A stretch of 64,000 nucleotides of DNA. Origin: Hydrogenophaga sp. (GTDB lineage: Bacteria; Pseudomonadota; Gammaproteobacteria; Burkholderiales; Burkholderiaceae_C). Made by a program: the position numbers and the translations under genes. The stretch spans positions 62,001 through 126,000 of the forward strand of contig NZ_JAUCZG010000006.1 in the NCBI RefSeq assembly GCF_030373225.1, in the 5' to 3' direction. The notes beneath the pieces are model-generated. The model had not been told where the DNA came from and searched no databases. It saw only the letters and a program-made list of their open reading frames with translations. This document shows, piece by piece, positions 8,577 through 17,188 of this stretch (its first letter is position 1; each line of letters starts with the position of its first letter).

Positions 8577-9863
8577 GTGTTGTCCCGCCCTTCCAGTCTC
8601 ATCTCTTCTGTTGTTCACGACAGTGCACAGCCGTCGCTGGCCACGCTCGTCTACCGCAGCCGCTGCGTCACCCCGCTGGACGAAGCCGAGCTGAGGCAGT
8701 TGGTGGAATCCGCCCTCCAGCGCAACCGGGTCGAGTCGATCACGGGCTTGCTGATTTACGACGGCGGGCGCTTCCTTCAATGGCTCGAGGGCCCGGCCGA
8801 AGGGGTGGACCGCGTCTGGCAGTCGATCCGGGCCGATCGTCGCCACACCGACGTGGAGATCCTGGGCCACATGCCCAGCACCGTGCGCTGCTTTCCCGAC
8901 TGGGGCATGAAGCTCGGTGAGCGCGACCCGGACGAGCGCCCCGATGCGGCCAACGACGCGCGCATGAGTCCGCCGCACAACCTCATCGAGCTGCTGCGCA
9001 GCCAGCAGGGTGTGCCGCACGCATCCCCCTGCGACCAATGGCAGAACGCCCCGGCCCACCCCGAGTTTGAACACGAGTTCGCCCGGCTGGACCACGAAAT
9101 TCTCAAACGCGTGGTGGACTCCACCGTGTTGCCCCAGGTCACTCCGCGCTACGGCATCGAGCAACCGCTGCGCGCGGAGGCCGATCGTGATCCCCGCATG
9201 GCCAGCCTGGCGCGGCTGCTGGTGGCGGCCGACCCGGCCGAAGCGTTTGCCTTGCTGGACATCCTGCATGCCGAAGCCGGTTCGCTGCGCGCTTCGTGCA
9301 TGTGGGTCTCCGAACCGGCAGCGCGCGACCTGGGGGACCTGTGGGCCTCCGACGAGGTGTCCGAATTCGACGTGACGCTCGGCCTGGGCCGCCTGCAGCA
9401 GTCGTTTCGCAAGCTGTGCCTGGAGGCCGATCACAACGAGCGTCCGCAAGAGCGCCTGCGCGGGCGCATCCTGATTGCGCCGCTGCCGGGCGAACAGCAC
9501 CTGATGGGCGCGGTGTTCGACGCCGAGATGATGTGGCGGGAAGGCTGGGACACGCGGTGCGAATTCCCCGAAGACACCGCCACCCTGACCCGGCTGGTGA
9601 AGCGCGAGTGGTTCGATGTGGTGGACCTCTCGCTGAGCCTGGCCTTCAGCCGGGAAGACTGGATGCCGCGCATGGCGGCCACCATCGCCGCCGTGCGCAG
9701 CGCCTCACCGAACCCAGCGCTCGTGGTGGTGGTGCGCGGGCGCGTGTTCTTCGATCACGACGAGCCGCTGCCCGAACTCATCCACAGTGTGGGCGCCGAC
9801 GGCGCCAGCACCGCGGCGGTGCTGGTCGTGCCCTCGTTTCAGGCCTCCGCCGCACGCGGCTGA
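8577..9863 (+). CDS. BLUF-SCHIC blue-light sensor, AppA-like antirepressor family
   Basis: A 428-aa flavin photoreceptor from a GTG start (start uncertain, no strong Shine-Dalgarno). Residues 20-115 are a BLUF domain. Tyr26, Asn50, Gln68, Trp109 and Met111 have exactly the spacing of AppA Tyr21, Asn45, Gln63, Trp104 and Met106, which surround FAD. Residues 215-425 match the cobalamin-like SCHIC domain of AppA/PpaA: LGDLWASDEVSEFDVTLGL, then PLPGEQHLMG (a relic of the B12 motif DxHxxG with His kept), then DVVDLSLS. AppA senses light and redox and removes the repressor PpsR from DNA. No ppsR or photosynthesis gene lies in this window, so the partner is unknown. It is a single gene, convergent with the esterase. 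Confidence 0.87.
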   Translation: MLSRPSSLISSVVHDSAQPSLATLVYRSRCVTPLDEAELRQLVESALQRNRVESITGLLIYDGGRFLQWLEGPAEGVDRVWQSIRADRRHTDVEILGHMPSTVRCFPDWGMKLGERDPDERPDAANDARMSPPHNLIELLRSQQGVPHASPCDQWQNAPAHPEFEHEFARLDHEILKRVVDSTVLPQVTPRYGIEQPLRAEADRDPRMASLARLLVAADPAEAFALLDILHAEAGSLRASCMWVSEPAARDLGDLWASDEVSEFDVTLGLGRLQQSFRKLCLEADHNERPQERLRGRILIAPLPGEQHLMGAVFDAEMMWREGWDTRCEFPEDTATLTRLVKREWFDVVDLSLSLAFSREDWMPRMAATIAAVRSASPNPALVVVVRGRVFFDHDEPLPELIHSVGADGASTAAVLVVPSFQASAARG

Positions 9864-9894
9864 AGCCGCTGCACCGGCAGTCCGGCCAGGCGCC

Positions 9895-11001
9895 TCAGGC
9901 CCGTGGCGACTGGGCCAGGAAAAACCGCAGCATCTCGGCCGACGCGTCGGGGCCGGCGTTGTCGGTGAACGAGCCCGTGGCATCACCGCCCGACCAGGCG
10001 TGGCCCGCACCGTGCACGGTCCACTGCTCGACGATCACGCGACCTGCGGCATCGGCGTGAACCGTTCGGGTGTAGCGGCGTCCTCCAGCCGCGCTGCCGG
10101 ATTCGCTGCTGGCGCCCAGCGCCGCAACGGCATGGCGCGCCCGGTCCACGATGTGCTCGCCGTTGCTGTGCTGGACGGTGTGGTCGCGGTCGCCATGGAA
10201 CACGATGGTGGGCACGGCGTGCGTGGTCTTGCGCCGTGGGTCGTCGGCGGTGCCCGGGAAGTGGGCTTGTCCCATCACGCCGCGACCTTTCATGGCCGCC
10301 AGTGCCGAAGGAATGTCGTGCGCCGCCGCAAACGGCAGGCCCGAGTGCGCGCCCACGGCCGCGAAGAGGTCGGGCCAGGTCTCGCCCAGGATCACCGCCA
10401 TGGCCGCGCCGGCCGAGAGGCCCGCGACAAATACCCTCTTCGCATCCACCGGCTGGGTGGCGGCAGATTCGACCATCACCTCCCGCACCATGGCGGCGAT
10501 GAGGGCGGGTTCGCCGCCTTCGCGCAGCTGGTCTTGTGGACGAAACCAGTTCCAGCAGCGCGAGGCGTTGGCGCTGGTCGATTGCTCGGGATAGAGCACC
10601 AGAAAGCCGTGCTGGTCGGCCAGCCGGTTCATCTGCGTGCCGGCGGCAAAGTCGTCGGCCGACTGGGTGCAGCCGTGCAGCATCACGACCAGCGGTCGTG
10701 GACCGGTTGGCATGCCCGCCCCTGCGGCGGGCTGGTAGAGCTTGTAGTCGCGAACGCCGGCAGGATGGTTCAGCGTGCGGCGGGTGAACTGACCGGCATC
10801 CCCTGCCGCGGGGCGGGCCGAGAGGTCACGCGCTGCCACCTCGATCACATCGGACGCACCGGCTGCGGGTGAAGCCTCACCCCCCAGGCCGGCGGCGGCG
10901 AGTGCCTTGCGGATGGTCTGCGTGACGCCCTGGAGGGGTCCGGAGCGGGTGTCCAGCCCGGCCTGGGCGAGCGCCTTGCCGATGGTGTCGTTGATGTTCA
11001 T
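9895..11001 (-). CDS. PHB depolymerase family esterase
   Basis: A 368-aa alpha/beta hydrolase of the type-1 short-chain polyhydroxyalkanoate depolymerase family. The oxyanion region reads LVVMLHGCTQSADDFAAGT, the nucleophile Ser is in GLSAGAAM, the acid in FHGDRDHTV and the His in GAGHAWSGG. No signal peptide is visible from the chosen ATG (MNINDTIGKAL), so it may act inside the cell, or secretion may use another route. Residues 1-75 look like a helical targeting or binding segment. It follows the ribbon-helix-helix gene by 61 bp on the same strand, probably as an operon. Confidence 0.85.
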   Translation of the reverse strand: MNINDTIGKALAQAGLDTRSGPLQGVTQTIRKALAAAGLGGEASPAAGASDVIEVAARDLSARPAAGDAGQFTRRTLNHPAGVRDYKLYQPAAGAGMPTGPRPLVVMLHGCTQSADDFAAGTQMNRLADQHGFLVLYPEQSTSANASRCWNWFRPQDQLREGGEPALIAAMVREVMVESAATQPVDAKRVFVAGLSAGAAMAVILGETWPDLFAAVGAHSGLPFAAAHDIPSALAAMKGRGVMGQAHFPGTADDPRRKTTHAVPTIVFHGDRDHTVQHSNGEHIVDRARHAVAALGASSESGSAAGGRRYTRTVHADAAGRVIVEQWTVHGAGHAWSGGDATGSFTDNAGPDASAEMLRFFLAQSPRA

Positions 11002-11062
11002 GGCCAGCGTGGGCGAAATGGGGGTTTTCAATGGGGGTGTTTCGTTGAAGGAAAAAGAGGGT

Positions 11063-11482
11063 TCAGACGGTGCGGGTCGCCAGCGCACGACGCACCGCCG
11101 CGCTGGCATGAAAGGCGCCCAGCACCGACACGCTCTCGATGGCGGCCAGTGCAAGTTCGGGCGTGACGTCGTCGTCGATGCGGGCCAGACCCACCACCTG
11201 GATGCGCAAGCGAACGCCTTCGGCCACGCTGCGCTCGAGGTCAGCGCGGGTGAGGTGTTGCAACCCCAGGGTGAGGGTCTTGCGGGCCACGGTCTGTTTC
11301 AGGGTGTCGGCGTGGGTGGCGAGCAGGTTGCGCACCGCCGTGCGCACGAGATCGGAGCGGTTTGAATAGAAACCTTCCTGCACCAGCAGGTCGACCTGGC
11401 CGAGATCGACCACGCCGAGGTTGACGGTCATCTTCTCGGAGTCGCCCACGCGCGGGCGGGACTCAAGCAGTCGCAGTGTCAT
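11063..11482 (-). CDS. ribbon-helix-helix (CopG-type) transcriptional regulator
   Basis: A 139-aa protein. Residues 18-60 (MTVNLGVVDLGQVDLLVQEG, then FYSNRSDLVRTAVRNLLATH) fit a CopG-type ribbon-helix-helix DNA-binding unit: one beta strand and two helices. The rest, up to residue 139, is helical and may serve for oligomer formation or effector binding. The start is ATG at 11482; an internal ATG at 11431 is possible and would begin at the DNA-binding strand. Two adjoining palindromes sit 9-31 bp upstream, suggesting self-regulation. The PHB-depolymerase-like gene follows. Confidence 0.75.
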   Translation of the reverse strand: MTLRLLESRPRVGDSEKMTVNLGVVDLGQVDLLVQEGFYSNRSDLVRTAVRNLLATHADTLKQTVARKTLTLGLQHLTRADLERSVAEGVRLRIQVVGLARIDDDVTPELALAAIESVSVLGAFHASAAVRRALATRTV

Positions 11483-11490
11483 GTTTTGCC

Positions 11491-11513
11491 ATCCATGTGG
11501 ATTCCATATGGAT
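11491..11513. promoter_or_regulatory. tandem palindrome operator before the RHH gene
   Basis: ATCCATGTGGAT (11491-11502) abuts TCCATATGGA (11503-11512). Both are near-perfect or perfect dyads with the shared half-site TCCA/TGGA. They overlap the zone where the regulator's own ribosome binding site and transcription start should lie. Ribbon-helix-helix proteins commonly bind such tandem short dyads, so autorepression is likely. Confidence 0.6.
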
Positions 11514-11624
11514 GGTATTTGAACACGTTTGCGGCCTTTGCAAGGGCGTGTCCCCCTGACAACACCGGGGTGCGCTGGCGAACAGCGCCATACTCGTTGC
11601 GCCCTCACACTCCCCGCGGTGACC

Positions 11625-12815
11625 ATGAACACACCCAGCACCCCCAAGGCGACCGAATCCCGTTCCAGCGAGCCACAGAGCCTTTCGCCGCTGCCGGCCC
11701 CCGCCGTCTCGGCGGCGCTCACGCTGCGTCTGATGCTGACCGCCGTCACGGTGGCGTTTGCCTGGATCCTGCTGCCCTTCTTCGGCACCATCCTCTGGGG
11801 TTCGATCATCGCGCTGATGTTTGCGCCGCTCTACCGTTGGCTGTTGCCGCGCATGAACCACCGGCACACGCGTGCCGCGCTGGTCACCATGGGGGCTGCG
11901 CTGATGGTGGTGGTGCTGCCCGCCGTGCTGGTGCTGATCTCGCTGGCCCGGGAGGCGACACAGATGTACAGCCGCATCCAGTCGGGCGAGGTGAATCCCG
12001 CGCTGATGCTGCGCGGCCTGTTCGACGCCCTGCCCGACGGGCTGATGGGCTTGCTCAGGCGTTTTGGTCTGGGCAACTTCGACCAGGTGCAGCGCAAGTT
12101 CAACGCCTTGCTCTCCCAGGGCAGCGAGTTGATCGCCACGCACACCTTCAATCTGGGACAGGACGCCTTCACGCTGGTGGTCAGCGTGTTCATCACGCTG
12201 TACCTGGCTTTTTTCCTCACCCGGGACGGCGCGAGCATCGTGCGCAGCGTCCGGATGGCCATTCCGCTGCCGCCGGACCACAAGCAGGAACTGCTCGAGC
12301 GCTTTGGCACGGTGCTGCGTGCCACCGTCAAGGGCAATCTGGTGGTGGCGCTGGTGCAGGGCATGTTGGGTGGACTGGCGTTCTGGGTGCTGGAAGTGAA
12401 TGGGGCGCTGTTGTGGGCGGTGCTGATGGCCGCGCTCTCCCTGTTGCCCGCCGTGGGCGCTGGCCTGGTCTGGCTGCCGGTGGCCCTGTACCTGTTTGCC
12501 GTGGGCGATGTCTGGCAGGGCTCGGCCCTGGTGGCCTATGGCGTGCTGATCATCGGATTGGCCGACAACGTGCTGCGCCCGCTGCTGGTCGGCAAGGACA
12601 CCGGCATGCCCGACTACCTGGTGCTGATCACCACGCTGGGCGGGATCGCGGTGATGGGCATCAACGGCTTTGTGGTCGGCCCCACCATCGCAGCCATGTT
12701 CGTGGCGGTCTGGCACATCCAGACCACCACGCGGCCCCTGATGCCACCGCACAAGCCATCCAGCGTGCAGACGACGCCCGAGCCGCAGCCACCGGTTGAT
12801 CCGCCGGCGCCCTGA
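11625..12815 (+). CDS. AI-2E family transporter (UPF0118, PerM-like)
   Basis: A 396-aa inner-membrane permease with about 8 helices. The N-terminal 30 residues are polar, followed by the hairpin ILLPFFGTILWGSIIALMFA and PLYRWLLPRM, a long periplasmic stretch, and the conserved C-terminal block FWVLEVNGALLWAVLMAALS then LLPAVGAGLVWLP and DNVLRPLLVGK. The family includes TqsA (autoinducer-2 export) and Na+/H+ antiporter-like members, so the substrate is open. The start is the ATG for MNTPSTP; the frame upstream runs into the operator region. It is divergent from the ribbon-helix-helix gene and tail-to-tail with nhaR. An antiporter role would fit the nearby nhaR, but that is context only. Confidence 0.83.
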   Translation: MNTPSTPKATESRSSEPQSLSPLPAPAVSAALTLRLMLTAVTVAFAWILLPFFGTILWGSIIALMFAPLYRWLLPRMNHRHTRAALVTMGAALMVVVLPAVLVLISLAREATQMYSRIQSGEVNPALMLRGLFDALPDGLMGLLRRFGLGNFDQVQRKFNALLSQGSELIATHTFNLGQDAFTLVVSVFITLYLAFFLTRDGASIVRSVRMAIPLPPDHKQELLERFGTVLRATVKGNLVVALVQGMLGGLAFWVLEVNGALLWAVLMAALSLLPAVGAGLVWLPVALYLFAVGDVWQGSALVAYGVLIIGLADNVLRPLLVGKDTGMPDYLVLITTLGGIAVMGINGFVVGPTIAAMFVAVWHIQTTTRPLMPPHKPSSVQTTPEPQPPVDPPAP

Positions 12816-12816
12816 C

Positions 12817-13704
12817 TCACACCGCCGGCGCGCTGAGCAGTCGCTGCACCAGCGGGTGCTGCACCTTGCGCGCGGTGCCGATGGCGTAAAAGTGCTCACG
12901 CACGCCGTCACAGGCGCCGATCCAGCGCAGCCCATAACCTTTGGAGAGCTTCTCGCGCATGCGCTCGGCGGCCGGGAACACCCCCATGCCCGAGGCCCCG
13001 AAGGTGGCCAGCAGGGCACTGTCCTCGAACTCGCCCACCACCCGCGGAAGCACGGCATGGCCCTCGAACCACTGGTCGATGCGCAGGCGAACCGACGCAT
13101 GGGCTGTTGGCAGCAGCACCGGCACCGAGGCCAGGCTGTGGGGAAAGTCGCGTCGCGCCTCGGCCAGCCAGGCCTGGGGCGCGAACCAGCCGAGGGCGGA
13201 CGACCCCAGTGCGTGGCTGTACAGCTTGAGGTTGGGATTGGCCGGCGCTGGCCGGTCGGAGAGCACCACGTCGAGCCGGTGCAGCGCCAGCTCGGCCAGC
13301 AGATCGTCGAACTCGCCCTCGTGGCAGAGCAGGCGCAGGTTCGGCTCGGCCAGTGCCGGCTCCAGCAGGTCGCGCACCGCGAGTTTGGGCAGGCCGTCGG
13401 AGATGCCCACCACCAGCCGGACCTCGCTGGCGCGGGTGGCGTCGCGCACGGCGGCGGGCAACTGTTCACCGAGGTGAAAGATCTGCTCGGCCACCTGCAG
13501 GGCGGCCTGCCCCGACTCGGTGAGGGCCAGGCCTCGACCCGCCGGCTTGAACAGCGCGTGGCCGAGCGACTGCTCGAGCAGTCGCACCTGGGCGCTTACC
13601 GTCTGCACCGCCATGCCCAGGCGGGCAGCAGCGTGCGACATGCCACCTTCCTTGGCGGTGACCCAGAAGTAATACAGGTGCTTGTAGTTGAGTTCCGTGT
13701 TCAT
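12817..13704 (-). CDS. nhaR: LysR family transcriptional activator NhaR
   Basis: A 295-aa regulator starting MNTELNYKHLYYFWVTAKEG, which is the typical NhaR opening. A winged helix (GMSHAAARLGMAVQTVSAQVR, read in two parts) spans residues 18-62, and the effector domain runs from residue 90 to the end. In Escherichia coli, NhaR activates the Na+/H+ antiporter nhaA in response to Na+ and alkaline pH. No nhaA is present here; the convergent AI-2E family permease ends only 2 bp from this gene's end. The coding frame remains open upstream through the divergent gene, which is chance. Confidence 0.85.
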   Translation of the reverse strand: MNTELNYKHLYYFWVTAKEGGMSHAAARLGMAVQTVSAQVRLLEQSLGHALFKPAGRGLALTESGQAALQVAEQIFHLGEQLPAAVRDATRASEVRLVVGISDGLPKLAVRDLLEPALAEPNLRLLCHEGEFDDLLAELALHRLDVVLSDRPAPANPNLKLYSHALGSSALGWFAPQAWLAEARRDFPHSLASVPVLLPTAHASVRLRIDQWFEGHAVLPRVVGEFEDSALLATFGASGMGVFPAAERMREKLSKGYGLRWIGACDGVREHFYAIGTARKVQHPLVQRLLSAPAV

Positions 13705-13797
13705 GCTTCGGTTTTTCAGAATGTTGGTGCAGTGATTCTCTGCTTTTCCAAGCAAGCCTGCACGCCTATGCTCGCTACTTTTCGTCAGGAGATCACC

Positions 13798-14220
13798 ATG
13801 CGAACCTACGCCGCGAACAGTCCGCAGGCCGCAGCCCGTCTGCTGGCCATGGCACTGGTGGCCGATGGCAACTACGCCCTGAGCGAGATCCGGGCCCTGG
13901 ACCGGCTGGACGCTGCGCGCCAGCTCGGGCTGTCGCCCGAGGACCTCAAGGCCGTGATCGACGCGTTTTGCGAAGATCTGCTGGCCGGTGCGCGCGGAGA
14001 GTGGCTGGGCTCGTCGCAGCTCGACGCCGCCACCCGCAAGTCCCTGCTGGCCGAGGTGACCGACCCGGCCCTGCGCGCCACCATCGTCGCCCTGTGCGAA
14101 GCTGTCGTGGCGGCCGACGGCCACGTTGCAGAAGGCGAGACCGCGCTGCTGGACAGCTTCACCCGCGAATGGCGTCAGCTGCCCGAGCGACCCAAAAACC
14201 CCGAAGGAGCCTTGTCATGA
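13798..14220 (+). CDS. TerB-like tellurite-resistance family protein
   Basis: A 140-aa helical protein. It has the TerB pattern of two related halves with acidic loops: ALVADGNYALSEIRALDRL near residue 20 and EAVVAADGHVAEGETALLDS near residue 105. In TerB such acidic sites bind metal. AGGAG stands 6 bases before the ATG. Its stop overlaps the next gene's ATG by 4 bp, and a third gene follows in the same manner, so the three form a coupled operon. The role in tellurite resistance is not implied; TerB-fold proteins are often linked to envelope stress. Confidence 0.72.
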   Translation: MRTYAANSPQAAARLLAMALVADGNYALSEIRALDRLDAARQLGLSPEDLKAVIDAFCEDLLAGARGEWLGSSQLDAATRKSLLAEVTDPALRATIVALCEAVVAADGHVAEGETALLDSFTREWRQLPERPKNPEGALS

Positions 14221-14627
14221 AAGCGATCGTCTGGAGCGTCTTTGCCCTTCTGGGTGTCTGCTGGACCGCGCTGGTGGCCGTGGGTGTGCAGGTCACCGGC
14301 TGGTTGTTGGGCATGGCCGGCTCGGGCGAAGCCACTGCGGTGGCCACGTCGGTAGGCCAGTGGCCGGTGCCGGCCTGGGCCGCGCTGTGGGTCGATCCGG
14401 CATGGCTGCAGGCCGTGCAGGTCCTGTGGGTCGACCTGGTTCAATGGCTGGGCCAGGTGGCGCCCTCCAGCGAAAGCCTGATGGGCTGGATCGCGCCGTT
14501 GCTGTGGACCGGCTGGGGCCTGGGCATGTTGTGCCTGCTGGCGCTCGCCATGGGCCTGCACTGGTTGGCGGGCCGGCTGAACACACCCACCGCTTTGCGC
14601 GGCGCGTCCGCGAACGGCCACGCTTGA
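14217..14627 (+). CDS. hypothetical membrane protein
   Basis: A 136-aa protein with a hydrophobic segment at residues 1-30 (MKAIVWSVFALLGVCWTALV) and another near 95-125 (WIAPLLWTGWGLGMLCLLAL), so two membrane helices with a Trp-rich periplasmic loop between. I do not recognise a family. The ATG overlaps the TerB-like stop (ATGA), and the end overlaps the TTG start of the ExoD-like gene, which ties its function to those two. Confidence 0.65.
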   Translation: MKAIVWSVFALLGVCWTALVAVGVQVTGWLLGMAGSGEATAVATSVGQWPVPAWAALWVDPAWLQAVQVLWVDLVQWLGQVAPSSESLMGWIAPLLWTGWGLGMLCLLALAMGLHWLAGRLNTPTALRGASANGHA

Positions 14628-15262
14628 ACCAAGGCCTTGCCCGATCGCTGCGTCGTGCGGCCCGTGTGCACACGGTCGGGGCGCGGATGCAGGCACCGGC
14701 CGGGCAGGTCGACCTGCGCCTGAGCCTGGCCGAGTTGCTGCGGCTGCATGGCGACAACTCGACCGCGGTCGTGCTGATGCTCATGGCGTTGCTCACGGTG
14801 GTTCCGATCGCCGGCGCCGGCACGGTGCTCAGCCTGGGCATCCTGGCGATCGCGGGCGCGTGGATGCGCGGGCTCGACGACATGGAACTGCCCCGCCGGC
14901 TGGGCGCCTTGAGCCTGAACGAGCGATGGACCGGCCGCTGTCTGCACGGGCTGGCCTGGATGTACGAGCGGGCCAACCGGTGGCTGAAGCCTCGCTGGTC
15001 GCTCTGGAGCCACCGGTCCACGCGCTGGGGCTGGGGCGCATGGATCGCCTTGATGGCCGCGGTGATCTTCCTGCCCTTGCCGCTGGGCAATGTGCTGCCC
15101 AGCCTGAGCCTGATCCTGCTGAGCCTGGGCTGGATGTTTCGCGACGGCGTGGCCCTGGCCGTCTCTGCGCTGGCGGGTTGTGCGGCGCTGGCCTACACCG
15201 CCTCGCTGGCGAGCCTGCTGGTGCAGCTGGTGGACCGCGCCTGGGCCTGGCTTCCTGCCTGA
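14624..15262 (+). CDS. ExoD family exopolysaccharide synthesis protein
   Basis: A 212-aa membrane protein of the ExoD family: a short soluble N-terminus, then SLAELLRLHGDNSTAVVLML and a chain of hydrophobic segments ending YTASLASLLVQLVDRAWAWL. ExoD in Sinorhizobium affects exopolysaccharide production and alkali tolerance; its exact activity is unknown. I chose the TTG at 14624, which overlaps the upstream stop (TTGA) as in coupled genes and leaves a normal N-terminal helix; an ATG at 14687 is the alternative (191 aa). It is the third gene of the TerB-like operon. Confidence 0.7.
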   Translation: MNQGLARSLRRAARVHTVGARMQAPAGQVDLRLSLAELLRLHGDNSTAVVLMLMALLTVVPIAGAGTVLSLGILAIAGAWMRGLDDMELPRRLGALSLNERWTGRCLHGLAWMYERANRWLKPRWSLWSHRSTRWGWGAWIALMAAVIFLPLPLGNVLPSLSLILLSLGWMFRDGVALAVSALAGCAALAYTASLASLLVQLVDRAWAWLPA

Positions 15263-15302
15263 GCTGCGCGGCGAAGAGGGGATGCGCGTCACGCGCGGCG
15301 TC

Positions 15303-15308
15303 TAGAAT
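15303..15308 (+). promoter_or_regulatory. -10 element (TAGAAT) before the HAD-UbiA gene
   Basis: TAGAAT stands 27 bp before the TTG start of the HAD-UbiA gene, in a TCTAGAATCGGC setting. I see no convincing -35. It would allow the glycan cluster to be transcribed on its own. Confidence 0.35.
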
Positions 15309-15335
15309 CGGCCCACACTTCTCCGGACCTCACAT

Positions 15336-16811
15336 TTGACGCCTGCCGCCGCCACCGCCTTGCCATCCGACACCTGCCCGCTGTACGTGGATCTGGATGG
15401 AACGCTCACGCCCAGCGACACCCTGTACGAGTCGGTGATGCTGTACATCCGCCGCAACCCTTTCCACCTGTTCCGGCTGTTCGCATGGCTGGCGCTGGGC
15501 AAGGCCGGCTTCAAGCGCAAACTGGCCAACGCCGTGCGCCCCGACCCGGCCCGCCTGCCGTACCACGAACACTTCATGCAGTTCCTGCGCGAGGAGCGCG
15601 ACCGCGGGCGCAGTCTGGTGCTGGCCAGCGCCGCCGATGCGCGCATCGTGCGCGACGTGGCCGAACACCTCCAGCTGTTCGACGACACGCTCGGCACCAA
15701 CGCCGGCGCCGACGGCCTGAACCTGAGCCGGGCCAACAAGCGCGACGCGATCGCCTCGCACGCCCGGGCGCGCGGCCACAGCACCTGGGCCTACGCCGGC
15801 AACAGCGCAGACGACATCGCGGTGTGGCAGGGCAGCGCGCAAGCGGTGGCGGTGAACGCTCCGGCCCGCGTGGTCAGTGAGCTGCAGCGGGTCCACCCGC
15901 AGGCCCGCGTGTTCGAGCGCGAGCCGTTGCGGCTGAAAACCGTTCTGCGGGCGATTCGCCTGAAGCAGTGGTCGAAAAACGCCCTGCTGTTCGTGCCGCT
16001 GCTGGCGTCACACCGCACCGATCCCCACCTGTGGGGCTTGGTGCTGCTGGCGTTCGTGGCCTTCGGCCTGTGTGCATCGGCCACCTACCTGTTCAACGAC
16101 CTGCTGGACCTGCCCAACGACCGGGCGCACCGCCTCAAACGACACCGGCCGCTGGCCGCCGCAACGATCAGCATCCCGCTGGCGGTGCTGCTGGGCAGCG
16201 CGATGCTGGTGCTGGCCTTCGTGCTGGCCTGGGCGGTGTCACCGACATTCACCGGCATGCTGCTGCTCTACACGGTGACCACCCTGGCTTATTCGATGGT
16301 GCTCAAGCGCATGGCGCTGATCGACGTGCTGGTGCTCTCGGGCCTGTACACCTTGCGCATCGCTGCCGGTGCGGTGGCGGCCAACGTGGCGCTGTCCAAC
16401 TGGCTGGCTGCGTTCTCCATCTTCCTGTTTCTCAGTCTGGCGCTGGTCAAGCGTTGCGCAGAACTCGAGGAACTCGACGACAAGCACGCCACGCTGGCGC
16501 CAGGCCGGGGCTACCAGCCGCGGGACCTCCCGTCGCTGCGCGCCATGGGCATGGCCAGCGGCTTCCTGGCGGTGATGGTGCTGGCCCTGTACATCGACAG
16601 CCAGAACAGCGAGATGCTCTATGCCAATCCGCAATGGCTGTGGGCTGCGGCGCCTGTGCTGCTGCTCTGGATCATGCGCATCTGGCTCAAGACCGGCCGG
16701 CGCGAGTTGCACGGCGAAGATCCGCTGCAGTTCGCCTTGAAAGACCCGTTCAGCTGGATGACCTTGCTGGCCATGGGCGGGATCGGCATCACCGCCACCA
16801 TCGGACTCTGA
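15336..16811 (+). CDS. HAD hydrolase-UbiA prenyltransferase fusion
   Basis: A 491-aa two-domain enzyme from a TTG start. Residues 15-195 are a HAD phosphatase (LYVDLDGTLTPSDTL, then LASAADARI, then YAGNSADDIAVW). Residues 205-491 are a UbiA-type membrane prenyltransferase with about 8 helices and the metal-binding NDLLDLPNDRAH and RMALIDVLVLSGLYTLRIAAG. The second domain resembles decaprenyl-phosphate phosphoribosyltransferase (DPPR synthase) more than quinone prenyltransferases. The fusion could make a polyprenyl-phosphate pentose 5-phosphate and then remove the 5-phosphate. A small flippase-like gene (7 bp later) and an ArnT-like glycosyltransferase follow in one operon. Confidence 0.83.
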   Translation: MTPAAATALPSDTCPLYVDLDGTLTPSDTLYESVMLYIRRNPFHLFRLFAWLALGKAGFKRKLANAVRPDPARLPYHEHFMQFLREERDRGRSLVLASAADARIVRDVAEHLQLFDDTLGTNAGADGLNLSRANKRDAIASHARARGHSTWAYAGNSADDIAVWQGSAQAVAVNAPARVVSELQRVHPQARVFEREPLRLKTVLRAIRLKQWSKNALLFVPLLASHRTDPHLWGLVLLAFVAFGLCASATYLFNDLLDLPNDRAHRLKRHRPLAAATISIPLAVLLGSAMLVLAFVLAWAVSPTFTGMLLLYTVTTLAYSMVLKRMALIDVLVLSGLYTLRIAAGAVAANVALSNWLAAFSIFLFLSLALVKRCAELEELDDKHATLAPGRGYQPRDLPSLRAMGMASGFLAVMVLALYIDSQNSEMLYANPQWLWAAAPVLLLWIMRIWLKTGRRELHGEDPLQFALKDPFSWMTLLAMGGIGITATIGL

Positions 16812-16818
16812 GTCGCCC

Positions 16819-17178
16819 ATGAAATCCATCGCCATCGGCCTGGCCGTTTTCTGTGTGCTGCTGTCCTCGGCTGCGCAAATCGCCATGAAACGCGGCATGG
16901 GTGTGCCCGCCGGTGGCGATGTGGGTGCCACCTACCTGCATGCCCTCGGCAGCCCCATGGTGTGGCTCGGCCTGGTGCTGTATGGCGCCAGCGCCGTGCT
17001 GTGGCTGTGGGTGCTGTCGCGGCTCGACGTGAGCCTGGCCTACCCGCTGGTGAGCATGGGTTTCGTGGTGACGATGGCGCTGGGCGTGCTGTGGCTGGGC
17101 GAGCCGTTTTCCTGGCTGCGGGTTGCGGGCTGCACCTTGATCGTGCTGGGCGTGAGCCTGCTGGCGCTCGACGCCTGA
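16819..17178 (+). CDS. EamA/SMR-like small membrane protein (ArnE/ArnF-type flippase subunit)
   Basis: A 119-aa protein with four membrane helices, matching half of a drug/metabolite transporter: MKSIAIGLAVFCVLLSSAAQ then ASAVLWLWVLSRLDVSLAYP, LVSMGFVVTMALGVLWLGEP and a last hydrophobic helix. The LSRLDVSLAYPL stretch is typical of ArnE/ArnF-like proteins that flip undecaprenyl-phosphate-linked aminoarabinose. It lies 7 bp after the HAD-UbiA gene and 10 bp before the ArnT-like gene, so flipping of the lipid-linked sugar made there is the natural reading. A generic SMR efflux role is the alternative. Confidence 0.75.
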   Translation: MKSIAIGLAVFCVLLSSAAQIAMKRGMGVPAGGDVGATYLHALGSPMVWLGLVLYGASAVLWLWVLSRLDVSLAYPLVSMGFVVTMALGVLWLGEPFSWLRVAGCTLIVLGVSLLALDA

Positions 17179-17188
17179 GCGCCCTGCG

